A stretch of DNA of 33,443 nucleotides from Scenedesmus sp. ARA3 (lineage: Eukaryota; Chlorophyta; Chlorophyceae; Sphaeropleales; Scenedesmaceae). Shown here piece by piece: positions 11,993-23,140 of the stretch. The stretch is from positions 1-33,443 of the forward strand of contig RWJK01000843.1 of assembly GCA_004335835.1 (NCBI GenBank), read 5' to 3'. The notes below the pieces were generated by a model that was given only the letters and a program-made list of their open reading frames with translations, searched no databases and was not told where the DNA came from. Both the position numbers and the translations under genes were made by a program. Numbering within the stretch: position 1 is the stretch's first letter; every line of letters begins with the position of its first letter.

Positions 11993-11997
11993 TGTAA
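11993..11997 (+). terminator. TGTAA polyadenylation signal
   Basis: The green-algal poly(A) signal TGTAA lies 26 bases after the stop codon of the membrane protein gene, a usual distance for short algal 3' UTRs. Confidence 0.5.
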
Positions 11998-12572
11998 TGC
12001 TGCTGGTCCAACCGTGGCAACCAGCAGCAACATCTGAGCTCCAGCTGCATCGCTCCAGAGGTTGTGGTCACATGCACTTTATATCTTATTCAAGATTTAA
12101 AAATCTTTTGCAAATTGTAAGCGCGTGCAGCGTCGTTACGGCTGAGTGTGTGGCACCGGTCCGGAGCATGCCGAGCTTGCCGAACTTCTTCTGCCACCCC
12201 GGGCACTTCTCATGTTTCCAGCCCTTGCACCTGTTCTTCAAGCTGGATGTTCAAAAGCGGCATCTAATTGCATTGCGGTGTGGTTGGCGGGCAGGAATTA
12301 CAGCAAACCGGTCACACAGAAACCCTCAGGAACATGTCACCCGCCTGAGGAACGGCTACCATGTTGATCGCCAATGAGTAGCAATGACATGTGCAAAGCG
12401 TATTCTCTCACACCATCGGAGCACATCTCGCCTACATGCATTGATTTGTTCACTGTGTTGCGTTCGGGTGTTGTTCCGTTCACACCAGCCGTCTTCATAC
12501 AGCATTATGACGATGAACAGCCAATAGTACCACATGAAAGTGGTTCAAGGAGCTCGCAGCAGGCCGGCGGAG
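11998..12572. other. Intergenic region, probable promoter and 5' UTR of the matrix protein gene
   Basis: The stretch is less CAG-rich than its surroundings and includes an A/T-rich patch around 12080-12120. A plus frame overlapping 12374-12640 is open, but the matrix protein signal peptide in another frame of 12573-12636 explains the same DNA better. No TATA box is obvious. Confidence 0.4.
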
Positions 12573-14147
12573 ATGCGGGCCCTGCAAACATGGGCTACTT
12601 GCATCTGGATGATCCTGTTGCTGCAAGTGCAAACAGGTAATCATTGATCGATGCTTTCATGACTTTGAGCTCCGCAACACGGCAGCAGATGACACACATC
12701 GGAAAGTCCGGGCACACTCCACACATATTCACCATTGCTCCGCAGGCGTCGAAGCTGTCGAGTCTACTCAATCATGTGGTGCCCAAGTGCAGCGAATAAA
12801 CTGCTTCTATGACCGCGCCAGGACCGCTATTGTGGGTGTGGAGTACACACTGCGGGGCAGCAGTCACAAAAGGAGCATTTGCAACACTGGAGCACCTTCT
12901 AGGGAAACGTTATACATCAAAAGGGGAATAGGAGTGAGCAAGCTCACAGTCAGCAGCATATCCAGCTGGGTAGTGGGCTTGGACTTCCACCTGACAGATG
13001 GCAGGCTAGCCAGCTGCAGAGCCAGCACATACAGTCTGGCCTCCAACAGCAGCAGCACTGCCGGCAGCAGCAGCGGCAGCAGCAGCACCAGCAGAGACGA
13101 CTTGACCCTTGTAACAGTGCCGCGGCCGGTCACTGGCAACGTGGATAGCCTCATCACAGCAGAGTCTGCTGCAGTAGCAGCAGCAGCAGCAGCGCCAGGT
13201 GCAGCAGCAGGGGCCATGAGTATAGAGGAACTGATGGTGAACATGCCTGGCACAATCAGCAGCAGGCCCCGCTGCTACCCTGGCTGCCGGCCGTCGGTCT
13301 GCGGGCCCCGCTGTGATCAGACAGCAGCGCGGCGTGCCTACATGAGCCCTGATGCCCGGCACGTGCTTGGTGCCATCAGCGGAGTGTGCATGTCAGGGCC
13401 GGGCTATTTCAAAGATAGCCTGCAACAGCTGATACGGCCCTGCTGGGTGCGGACAGGTGAGCTGCCAGTCACTGCAACGTCAAGGCAGAGTTTGAGTTTA
13501 TGCAATGACCGTGCAGTACGGTTTCCTTTTGGCAAGTGGTGTGTGTAACAGTGAAACACAGCAACAGGGCTGGAGCAGCAACGAGATTGTGCTAGCAGGC
13601 AGTGTGGCTGTGTTGCAGAAGTTGCAACGCATGCAGCACATGCGACACATGCAGCAGTTTCAGCAGCAACAGCAGCAACAGCAGCAGCAGAGCGCTGCAA
13701 GGGCATGCACCTGGCTTCGCATATCATGCCTTTGCAAGGCACAAACAAGCTGGCCTAGTGCATTTGATCAGCAAGCAGCGGAACAGCAAGCACGACAGTT
13801 ATACTCAGCCACCCATGACATTGTGTTGCTGCCCTGCCCTGTGCTGCTACCATTGTCATAACAACACAATAACAACGTAACAACAGCGAGCGTATCGCCC
13901 TCGCCAGTACCACCTCAGCCGTCACCCTCCCCCAGGCCCCCCACCCCTTCACCATCACCCTTACCACCTCCCCCAAGCAGCCCTAGCCCCAGCCCAAGGC
14001 CCCCTGCTGCATCACCATCACCTGCCCCTAAGCCAGCCTCACCATCACCCCGGCCTGTGTCACCCAGCCCGGTACCGCAGCCATCGCCGTCACCACGTGT
14101 GAGTCCGTCACCAAGCCCTGTGCCAAGGTGAGACGGCCTGCTGTGCG

Positions 14148-14188
<41 letters not shown>

Positions 14189-14844
14189 CAAGTGTGCGAG
14201 TGCTGTGCCAAGGATGCTCAGCAGTCACACAACAGGGCACAAGCGAGACGTGTTACGCGATTGCATTGAATCATCTAACCACCGACAACTGTGACTGACA
14301 ACATCTTACATTTGCTGCTGCTGCTGCTGCTGCTGCCACTGCAGTCCCTCCCCCCGGCCCTCTCCATCGCCCTCCCCACCACCCGGCATTGATGGCAGCA
14401 TTGCAGTGACGCTGTATTCACGTGGCCAAGCCGCATGCAGCGGAGAGCTGCCTGCAGCAGCAGCAGACGGCCTTGCAGGATACTTGAGTGAGCAGCTGCA
14501 GCTGCTGCAGCTGGGAGGCTTTGTGGCTAGGAGGAGCGCTGGCAGCAGCAGCTGCAGCTGCAGCATGAGCCAGGTAGGACAAGGTTTGCAGGGGAGACGG
14601 TGCCGAGATTCTTTTCAGCGGGCATTTTTTTAGCGGTCTTTTTATCCGAAGTGTCCAGAGCACTAATGTGGTCTGACTGGAGTGCAAATGCATTGGCCAC
14701 TGCAATTTGTATGACGGCAAGGTTCTGTGTCTTGCTTGTTGCTGTGTTTTTGGCCTGTCAATGAATGTCTGATGCGTTGATGCATGCTCGGCCCTTGCGT
14801 CTCAAGCAGTGCCTTGAGGACTGCAGCTAACAATGCATGACCTG

Positions 14845-14882
<38 letters not shown>

Positions 14883-15478
14883 GCAGGGCCTACCTATGTA
14901 CGCCTGTAAGCTCACTGTGTCAGGCCCCACCAGCAACACCTGGGACGGGCCAACAGCAGCAGCCTACCTAGCACGCTCAGTCACAGTCAGCGGCGGCGCA
15001 CTCTGCAGCAGCACAGCCAGCAACACCGCCAGCTTCTGTGGGGGGCCCCAAGGAACAACTGCCCTCTGCGCTGCCTCCCCTGCTGCAGCAGCAGCAGATG
15101 CGCCGCTTGTTTGTGCTGTGCCAGCAGCGCCAGCACCGGTACAAATGGCGCTGACGTTGGCAGCGAATGCAGCGATGTGCAATGCGATGAGTTTGAGTGA
15201 TGCTGGTGCGGCGTCGCTGGCGGCGTATGTTGGGGCGCTGCTGCCGGGCTTTTCAGTGAGCCTGCCTGCATGGAGCGGCAGGTCGCTGAACTGCACACGC
15301 AGTCAGGTGAGATAATGAAAAATGACAATATGGGGCTACCTGATTGTAGGGGAGAGATGCAGGCATGGTTTAATGTCTGTTGAAGAAGAGCACCGCTTGG
15401 CAGGGTTCAACTTCGCGCTGCAGCACGATGCATTAAATGAGGCAAGGTTGAAGTTCCAAAACCATGCTAATTATCCAC

Positions 15479-15509
<31 letters not shown>

Positions 15510-16534
15510 AACTGCTTGGCACCCGCAGGGCAACGCGTACTTCCGCGTACCAGCGCTGACGATCGCAGCAGGCAGCAACGCCGACGTACGCGCAGCAGCG
15601 CAATTCGTGGCAGCCGCGCTCAACGCCAACCAGCTGTCGCCCTGCCGCGCCGCCAGCAGCAGCGGCGGCCCTCCCGCCTTCTGCGGGGACTTTGCTGCTG
15701 CTGTCGGCCAACAGCCGGTTGTGTGCGGCACACCGACATTTGCATCACTCGTTGAACCCATCTTCCAGTGCTCTGGGGCGGGTGGGGTGTTCGAGGTCGT
15801 GTTTTCAAATCCAGGCGACAGCTGCCAGTCAGGAAACCCGCCGGCGGTAAGCCTCGGGGCGAGTTTAGATCCTTGGTGGAGGTTCCAGCTGGATCAGTTG
15901 TCGGATGGCAAGCTGGTTGGCAAGCAGTTCAATGGGACCACGCTGCTGCCGGGGAGCGCCGTGTCACCTGCGGTGAGCTGTGTTGGTTTTGGGGGTGCCT
16001 GGTTGGGTGCGCAGAGGACAGCCCATAACATACCATGGAGATCTGCCACAGCAGCCACAACATCACCAGCAGCAGGGCGTTGCAAGGGGAGCTGCCGACC
16101 TTCGCTTGCAAATCTAGGACTCAGCATGCTGTTGTGTACAAACTTTGCACCCTGATTAAAGGCATATAATTGCAGTAAACGACTCAGCCTGGTGATCGAA
16201 CCATGTCCTGGCGTATGCAACACACTCGCTCAGTCACTCACACCGTCACTTGACTGCTGTGTTCGCCTGTCACTCCATATTTCTGTCACTCTGACAGGGC
16301 TCGGGCTACTGCAACTACCGCTTCCAAGTCCTTGTCACCGGCCCCCTCAAGTTTACAGCAGCAGACATGGCGAACATGGCCAACACCCTCATGAGCAGCA
16401 CCCTCATGTACAGGCCGGTTCCCTGCAGCCAGTGGGGCAGCTTTGCCTTCTGCAAGAGCCCGCAGTTTGCTGCAGCAACGGTGTGCGCGCAGTACCCGTA
16501 CACCCCAGAATTCCCGGCGACCTGCAGGCCGTGA
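12573..16534 (+). CDS. Secreted extracellular-matrix protein: signal peptide, possible jacalin-like region, Ser-Pro spacer, Cys-rich modules
   Basis: Seven exons: 12573-12636, 12746-13456, 13887-14127, 14345-14573, 14887-15306, 15529-15972, 16298-16534. They total 2346 nt, giving 781 residues plus stop with all phases consistent. Residues 1-22 are a signal peptide (MRALQTWATCIWMILLL). Exon 2 opens with STQSCGAQVQRINC, then LYIKRGIGVSKL and WVVGLDFHLTDGR, a pattern like a jacalin-fold lectin, and later VLGAISGVC and DSLQQL; a Cys cluster (PRCYPGCRPSVCGPRC) lies between. Exon 3 is almost wholly Ser-Pro repeats, the substrate for proline hydroxylation and arabinosylation in algal walls. Exons 4-7 encode Cys-containing modules, for example IDGSIAVTLYSRG, MYACKLTVSGP, YFRVPALTIA, YCNYRFQVLVTGP. 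The overall plan resembles pherophorins (globular, (SP)n, globular), but the standard pherophorin domain motif is not evident. It would be exported to the wall. CTG repeats abut two acceptors. Confidence 0.77.
14151..14188. repeat. (CAG)n microsatellite
   Basis: Uninterrupted CAG triplets lie in the intron after the Ser-Pro exon of the matrix protein gene; CTG tracts follow at 14314-14336, before the next acceptor. Confidence 0.9.
14846..14882. repeat. (CTG)n microsatellite ending in a splice acceptor
   Basis: About twelve CTG triplets run directly into CCGCAG, the acceptor of the exon starting at 14887. The tract occupies the place of the polypyrimidine tract. A similar CTG tract (15480-15509) lies 17 bases before the acceptor at 15526-15528. 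Confidence 0.9.
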
Positions 16535-17074
16535 TGAGTCAAGCTGGCGACTCGTCAGCGACGCAGCTGGGCTTGTTTCGGCTGCTGCGTTGGCAGTTGG
16601 GTTTGCTGCAGCAACGGTGTGCGCACAGTACCCGTACACACCGGAGTTCCCCGCAACCTGCAGGCCGTGGTGAATCAAGCTGGCGACTCGTCAGCGACGC
16701 ATCTGGGCTTGTTGGGCTGCGTTGGCAGTTGGGTTTGCTGCAGCAACGGTGTGCGCACAGTACCCGTACACTCCGGAGTTCCCCGCAACCTGCAGGCCGT
16801 GATGGACCATATGAATGGACCCCAGCCTCAGACCCCTTGCTTCATCAGCGCTGCCAGCGCATGCTCTCAGTACATGCAAGCTGCAGCGGCAGGCGGGCTG
16901 GAGCCTGTTGTTGCGGTGCAGGCAGCAGCAGGTTTGTCAGCGCTGCCAAGCGCTAAGCCAGCTTGCTGCATGCCGTGCAAGCTAGCGGTATGCCAGAACC
17001 AGCAGTTTATGGCGGCTATTGTGTGCGCGCAGTACCCGTACACTCCACAATTTTCGGCAAGCTGCAGGCCGTGA
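16478..17074 (+). repeat. Four copies of the matrix protein C-terminal coding segment
   Basis: The segment coding VCAQYPYTPEFPATCRP starts at 16481, 16617, 16749 and 17021. Copies 1-3 recur with periods of 136 and 132, and each includes flanking sequence from after the stop codon. Copies 1, 3 and 4 end CGG-CCG-TGA; copy 2 ends CCG-TGG-TGA. Copies 1 and 2 differ at six codons, all silent. Copy 4 is an older paralogous version (PYTPQFSASCRP) preceded by about 80 in-frame Cys/Ala-rich codons from about 16803, so it could be an alternative last exon. Confidence 0.88.
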
Positions 17075-17888
17075 TGCTGTTGTTGTGAGCCATGTGAGCG
17101 GCTGTGGAGGCAGCTGGCTGGCTGGGTGGATCGGAGCTGCCGATCCATACGCAGGCTGCATGCTGCCGCAGAGGCTGGTTGGTGGGTGCTGCTGCTGGGG
17201 GTGTGCATGCTGTTTGATGTGTGCTGCTGGTGCATTGCCGACAGCAGCACTTTTGCCACTGCCAAACGCTACGGCAAGCTGCCAGGGTGATGTACCTACC
17301 TGTAGCAGCAGGAACGCAGCTCACGAGCTGCAAGGTGTGGTGCAGCTGCAGCGATTGGCCACTGCTTCGTGGGTGATGTGTGGTCGGTGCTGTGCAGGAG
17401 GGGTCCTTTAAACGGTGCGTTCATGGTTGCAAATGGTGCCTTTATGAGAGGGAGTGCTGTGGCCCGTGGGGTGGCCCTTTGGTTCTTCGTGAGTCATTGC
17501 TGGGAGGTGATGTGTATGGTGTGTGCCACTGTCAGCTGCTCTGGCTGTGCTTGCGGGATTTTTTTCGAGCGCCAGTTCATGGACACGTTGTGGGGAATGT
17601 GCAGGTTGTGCTGTGTGCAGTGAAGCCGCAAGGCTTTGCAGCGCTGCTGTGTACATGCGCTATGCAGCTGCATCACCTGCGGCTATCCTTCACCTGTTTA
17701 TTGTATGTGACAAACCAACCAGGCTAGCTACAACTGTGCACGTTGGCTGCGTCAGCAGGCAGCATGCTCTTGTTGCTCCCCTCCTTGCTTGGAACTGTTG
17801 GGCTTGGTATTTGCGTCAGTGTTGTGTCTGTGCTCTCACGCATATACAGCCCGTACTACGTAGTTCATGTGTGCCCCGGTGGGCACAT
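17075..17888. other. Downstream flank of the matrix protein gene, no gene recognised
   Basis: Only short frames rich in Cys, Trp and Val are present. No TGTAA signal is close to the chosen stop at 16534, so the transcript may extend into this region or use a later terminal exon. Confidence 0.35.
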
Positions 17889-18445
17889 GGAAACTGACTT
17901 TGTTGCACTTTGAAAATGTGCACCGCAGCGCTTGGGGACGGCTGGATGGAGTCCACCGCAGAGTGTACAATTGCTTCTGGCACCCTGCAACATGGGTAGC
18001 CCTGTCACTTGGTGTTGGAAGCCTGAGATAGATCTGTTACGAAATTTTATGGAAAGCAGGCAAACCCCTGCTGTCAATCCTAAGCATACCTGTGGCGCAA
18101 ATCTATGTGGTACATACTCTATCTCATATCATTTGGCTCTTGGTGCTACTGACTGCTGAGGCAATGGCAGCACCTGCTAATATCGCGAGCGCCGGGGCTG
18201 TATGTACAGTCACAGCGTACAGGGTCGTCCCAGGTTTGTTAGTTTGTTACTTGCATCTGCACGGTGTCTCATTAAGATCATGGTGGTACGCGTCGGCTGA
18301 TCGGCCAGCAGGCGGCCACTGTTGCTGCAGCTTTTCTGCTTATTGGAGAGCCACCCCGGGACATATGTACAGTGGGCAATTGGAGCACCTTTGGCCGTTG
18401 GGTCAGCTTGCGTGGTTCGGCCAGGGTTGAGGTGAATCAATGGCC
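17889..18445 (+). repeat. Dispersed ~550-bp repeat, copy 1
   Basis: Collinear with 22586-23140 over its whole length at roughly 75% identity by eye. Shared blocks include GGCACCCTGCAACATGGGT, TTTGGCTCTTGGT, GTCACAGCGTACAGGG and the final GGCCGTTGGG-CAGCTTGCGTGG. There is no coding frame shared by both copies. It has the look of an old non-autonomous mobile element or duplicated non-coding segment; no clear terminal inverted repeat or target-site duplication was seen. Confidence 0.85.
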
Positions 18446-19604
18446 CAGTGGGTGATGCTGTGTTGAGCGCACAGAAGTCGCTCTTCCCAAAGTATCCTAC
18501 TTTTACTCAATGGTTGAGTCAGAGCTGGGTGCAACACATTCTACCTCATTCCACAATTCCCTGTGTCACAATGTGTGGGTTACCTACTGTTCTGCATCTT
18601 CTCCCACCTGCTGCTGCTGCTGCGCACTCGCAGTGCTGGCCGTGGATCTCTTGTTGGACTTGCGGCTAACTGCCACCACAGGCATGCAGTTGACCTGAGT
18701 TGAACCTAGTTTGACTGTGTGCGCCTTTTGGCTGTTGGCAGCAGGTTTACAACAACCGCTGTTTGCGGGATTTTTCGTCCAGGTGCCTGCATGCAGATGT
18801 GTGTGCCACCAGCCAACAACAGCAGCGGGCAGTGCTGTGTACAGCATATATGCAAACCTCATGCAGAGCTGACTCCTGGATTTGAAATAAATGGCCATGT
18901 ATCGAGTCACGTCGTATGTAAGCTAGCACAGGGTGCGGTATAACAGTAACCTTGGCCCAGGGGGCATAAAACCCCACCACGTGGTGTCAGGCAGGCAGCC
19001 CAGCGTTTCTCCTGCAATCCGAAAGAATGCCAATATCTACTCGTAACAGCTGCTTCTACTGCATTAGGTTCTGCTTATGAATCCAGTCAAGAGGTTGAGA
19101 CACGGCACGGGGATTCAGGCTGCAGTGGGAAGCTTGCAAGGGCAGAACTGCCACTGACGTTGCTTGCTAGGTAAGTTGTGCGGTTGCACGTGGTGAGACT
19201 GGCTGCTGCACGGCATTTGCGTCCCAGTGGCCCGTGCTGTTCGTGCTGTACTGCCTACTCGTCAGGCAGCACCCTGTTCTCGGCTGCTGAGCCCTAGAAA
19301 GGGATCGTTCCGGCAGCATAAGGATAAATATATACTGTAGTGAATACTTACATGGCAAGCAAAACAGCTTACAGCGCCCGGTGCAACAGCAGCGCAGCAG
19401 TGCCTAGCAAAGGCTAGCTAGCTATAGCTGCAGCAGCATTGAGGAGGTCATGTAGCAGCTGCTCAGCAGATGGGTGATGCACCCACCTGTTATTGACTAC
19501 AGCAGCGATGAACAATTGGACTCACCTTGGACTTGTTGCTGTTGTGTGCTAGGTGGAGTCAAAAGCGCGCCTTGGGCTTGGCTTGCACCTGAACACAGGG
19601 CAGG
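18446..19604. other. Intergenic stretch upstream of the LRR-like gene
   Basis: No recognisable gene. Short frames on both strands have no family signature. The last part (about 19400-19604) should carry the promoter and 5' UTR of the LRR-like gene. Confidence 0.35.
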
Positions 19605-20232
19605 ATGGAGGACATGACAGAGAACCATGAAGAGAATGAAGGTACATATCATGTGATGATAGGCTGCTATTGCGTGCAGGAGTTAAAGAGGGACACCACC
19701 ACTGCAGCAGCTGTCAGCTGTTGTGCATGCACGTCGCACATGGTTCTCCAATCTGCACAGGTGTGCATTGCAGCCACATGTACAAAGAACAGCAGTGGGA
19801 TCGCAGGATCCAGCAGTAGCATCAGCCCTCCTTTGTTCACAGACTCGCCATATGTTGTGTGCCGCCTGTTTCTGTGGTTGCTGTAGGCGGGTTGTACGCT
19901 ATTGTTGGAGCCCTGCTGCAAAACAACACAGTCACACCAGCAGCCCTGCAGCAGGTAGCTTCCAGGCTTGCAGCAACCAACAGCAGGTTGCGTCAAGCTG
20001 TCCGCAAGTACTGCAGAGGCAGGCTGCAGGTGACAGCGCCAATCTCCAGCGCACAGAGGATCAGCAACAATCCAGAAGCAGCTGTAATAGAAGCAACAGC
20101 AGGTTTTGCAGAGTGGCTCAGCGCCAACGCCTCGCTGCTTGAAAGCCTGGAAGTGCAGTTTGTCCGTGGGCTGCTGCACCCTCGCCCATATGACTGGAGC
20201 GCAGACGCGGCTTGCATAGCTGCGTCACTCCA

Positions 20233-20272
<40 letters not shown>

Positions 20273-22342
20273 CATGATGCAGCAGCAGCACCAGCAGCAA
20301 GTGCAGCGGCAGCAGTGGCCCCTGCTGCAGGAGCAGCAGCAGCAGCAGTGGCTCCTGCAGCAGCAGCAGCAGCAGCAATGGCTCACTTGCTGCCGCTGCA
20401 GGCGCTGTCACTGTCTGGTTGGTTTGGAGATGGCATAGCAGTTGCAGTTACCAGCCACAGCAGTATGTTCCCGCAGCTCACCCCGGATGCAGTTGCAGCC
20501 AGCCTCGGACCTTTGCATACAGAAGCTGGCGCAGCTGACTACACTGCGCAGTCTCTCGCTGAACCTTGCGCCAGATGCGTTGCCAGGAGGTCGAGTCCCT
20601 GACAAGGAGCAATTCCCAACCAATGCGCTGATCTCGGACACTCTGGCACCACTTTCAGAGCTGCAGCTGCTCACAGAGCTGAGCGTAGGGCCAGTCGTGC
20701 CAGAGCAGCTGCAGGATGTGTTTTTTGGAGGCAGCCTGCAGCAGCTGCACCTTCAGGTGCATGTAGGTCGGGACCCGCTGCGGCTGCAGGCTTTTGCTGA
20801 TTGGCTGCAGCAGCAGCGAAACAGCAGCGTGGTGCGCAGTATAAAAGTGATGGCATACCAGGGATGCGATGGCGGTCATGATATGTGGCTAGTGGCTGTC
20901 GAGACCCTGGCTAGCTCACTGCGCATAGCAGCAGCGACAGCAGCAGCCCCGGCTGCGGCGGCAGCAGCAATTGAGTCGGCATCACACGCAGCAGGCGGTG
21001 CGACGGCCACTTCCTTCCTGAAGGATGTTGCGGCACATTATGCCGTGTCTGAAGCCGAAGCAGAACAAGCAGTGCTGGCAGCCGCAGAATGTGCAGCAGC
21101 AGCAGCAGAGGCTGCGGTACGGGCTGCAACAGCACACTCAGGAGGTGTGGCCTGCCGCTGCAGTCGCTGCAGCTGCCATTCCTGCCGGCGTTTGTATCAG
21201 GGGCATCTGTCGGAGCGCTGCTGCGCAGTCTTGCAGACACGACCACAGGTCTGACACGCTTGGAACTGCCAGAGTTGATGGAGCCCAACACACAGCTTTC
21301 AGCACTGGGTCTGCTCACCAGCCTGCGCTGCTTAAAGCTGTTTATCACGGATGAAGGCGTTGTACATGTCCAAGATGAGGAGCAACAGCAGCAGCAGCGT
21401 GAGTGGCAGCAAGAATGCTTAAATGCGCTGCAGCAGTTGCCGCAGCTGCAGCAGCTGGACATCAGGTGGCCAAGAGCAGCTGCTGCAGCGGCAGTGACGT
21501 GGCAGATGACGTCACTCAGCCGCCTCACACGACTGGGATTTCATGGGCAGCGAGCAATTGTGCAGGATGATCAGCTGCCTTGCAGCTTAGTAGAGCTTGC
21601 ATGCTGTGCCAACAGCATGGAGCCAGTGCTGCCGTTGACCAAATTGACGCAGCTCAGCGTCACTCATGAGCAAGGCAGCCAAGGATTGAGCACCCTCAGC
21701 ACTTTGAGCAAGCTGCAGCAGCTCACCTGTTGCATGCCCTTCAGCAGCGACGGGCAGTTGGAAGAGGATCTGCTGACAGGGCTGCAGCATCTAACACAGC
21801 TCACGCAGCTCGACCTACAGCTCTGCTGCGAGTTTTCCTGCAAGCAGCTGCCTGCACGGCTCGTTGGGGTGGTTGCAGGAACACCACTGTGCAGCTTGTC
21901 TCTTTCGTCTTCGCGCGGCACTGTGGAGCTTGTGGCTGTGAGCACGCTCACACAGCTAACACGGCTCTTGCTGCACCTGGCGGGTCGCCCTCAGGTGGAT
22001 ATGCAGCAGCTGGGAGTGGGCTTGGGCAGTTTAAAGTGCCTGCAGAGCTTTGAAATTGCGGTTGACGCAGCACTGGCTGTGGCAGATCACGTCCAAGGAT
22101 TTGTGGAGGCTGTCGTGCTCAGGCAACCCCCGCTGGGCTGTGTTGATGAGAGGCTAGCAGGGGTTGCGGGTGATGCAGGTGTGGTGGAGTGGGCTGGCTG
22201 CATGCAGCAGCATTGGAGGCAGCTGCTGCGTGCGCAGTGGCAGTGGCAGGAGCACCATGTGCACATGGCAGCAGTTACCTGGTCAGAGGGTGTGCTTTTG
22301 GTTGGGCTTGGTGAGGACGAAGATTTCGTTGAGGAGGTATGA
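19605..22342 (+). CDS. Leucine-rich-repeat-like protein lying in three reading frames (frameshifted or incorrectly sequenced)
   Basis: Exon 1 is 19605-19641 (MEDMTENHEENE), donor GTACAT; exon 2 starts at 19887 after CTGTAG and completes a Gly codon, giving GLYAIVGALLQNN. The frame then runs through a poly-Ala block coded by CAG/GCA triplets (about 20230-20390) to HLLPLQALSLSGWF. Near 20510 the coding potential moves by one base (LAQLTTLRSLSLNLAPDAL), and near 21150 it moves back to the first frame (LPLQSLQLPFLPAF) and continues to TGA at 22340-22342. Repeats of the type LTQLTQLDLQL, LTKLTQLSV, LSKLQQLTC and LTQLTRLLLHL are typical of the large algal families of LRR proteins. About 820-830 residues if read through. 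Any introns at the shifts would have to be under about 60 bp, so indels (pseudogene or sequence error) are more likely. Function is probably protein binding; partner unknown. Confidence 0.62.
20234..20271. repeat. (CAG/GCA)n tract coding poly-alanine
   Basis: A pure triplet run within the LRR-like coding region, read as Ala; it is followed by imperfect GCA-rich sequence to about 20390. Confidence 0.85.
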
Positions 22343-22585
22343 CGCAGTTGCATACAGCTGCCTTGACTGAAGATGTGTGTTGACTGACCTGTACAGTGTG
22401 TCATGCGGCGATGGCCATGCGTTTGACATGTTGGGTGCACATTATTGCAGCCATTGACTGGCACCAGCCACATGCAAGCGCCAGCAAGCAGCATGTTAAT
22501 GCTGCTCCGCTCTTGCTCGGACTTTTCTTGGTTGTTTGTGCGCTCACGCTTGTGCAGCCTGTACATGTTGAGTGAGCTGCGCAAT

Positions 22586-23140
22586 AAAACTGATTTGTTG
22601 CACTTATATTGTGCACTGCAGCGCTGGGGATGGCTTGATGGGGTTTACTGCAGCGCGTACATGCTTCTAGGCACCCTGCAACATGGGTGGCCCTGCCACT
22701 TGGTGTTTGAGGCCTGAAATCAATCATATTGAGATGTCACAAAAGCAGGCACCCCCTGCTGTCAACCTTAGCATAGTTGTGGCGCAAGTTGATGCGTGTA
22801 CATAGCCAGTTTCTCGTATCCTTTGGCTCTTGGTTCTATTGCTGCTGCAGCGTTGGTAGCACCTGAAAATATCGCAGGCGCTGGGGCTGCGTTTACAGTC
22901 ACAGCGTACAGGGCAATTTCTAGTTTTTGAGTTTGTTACCTGCATCTGCATTAGTGGTTGTCATGCATACTATGGTGGTGCGCATCGGCTGATCGGCTGA
23001 CAGGCAGCCGCTGCTGCGGCAGCTTTGCTGTTTTTCTGAAGAGCCTCCCCAGTATATGCGTGTATAGTGTGCAGTCACATCACCTGTGGCCGTTGGGCCA
23101 GCTTGCGTGGCTTTGTCAGGGTTGTGTTGAGTCGTGGGTA
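22586..23140 (+). repeat. Dispersed ~550-bp repeat, copy 2
   Basis: Second copy of the element at 17889-18445, in the same orientation and likewise downstream of a plus-strand gene. It begins AAAACTGATTTGTTGCAC (copy 1: AAACTGACTTTGTTGCAC) and fades after CTTTGTCAGGGTTG. The intervening distance is about 4.7 kb. Confidence 0.85.

Noticed and set aside
12374..12640. 88-codon plus frame starting SSNDMCKAYS
   Set aside because: The same DNA from 12573 in another frame encodes a clear signal peptide that splices in phase to 12746; this frame gives no sensible continuation.
15847..15889. Possible 43-bp intron with donor GTAAGC and acceptor TTCCAG in the matrix protein gene
   Set aside because: Too short for algal introns; reading through gives a continuous frame to the better donor at 15973 and a total length divisible by three.
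17889..23140. Terminal inverted repeats (AAACTG... / ...CAGTTT) for the dispersed repeat
   Set aside because: Only six or seven bases match in one copy and not in the other, so no transposon type can be claimed.
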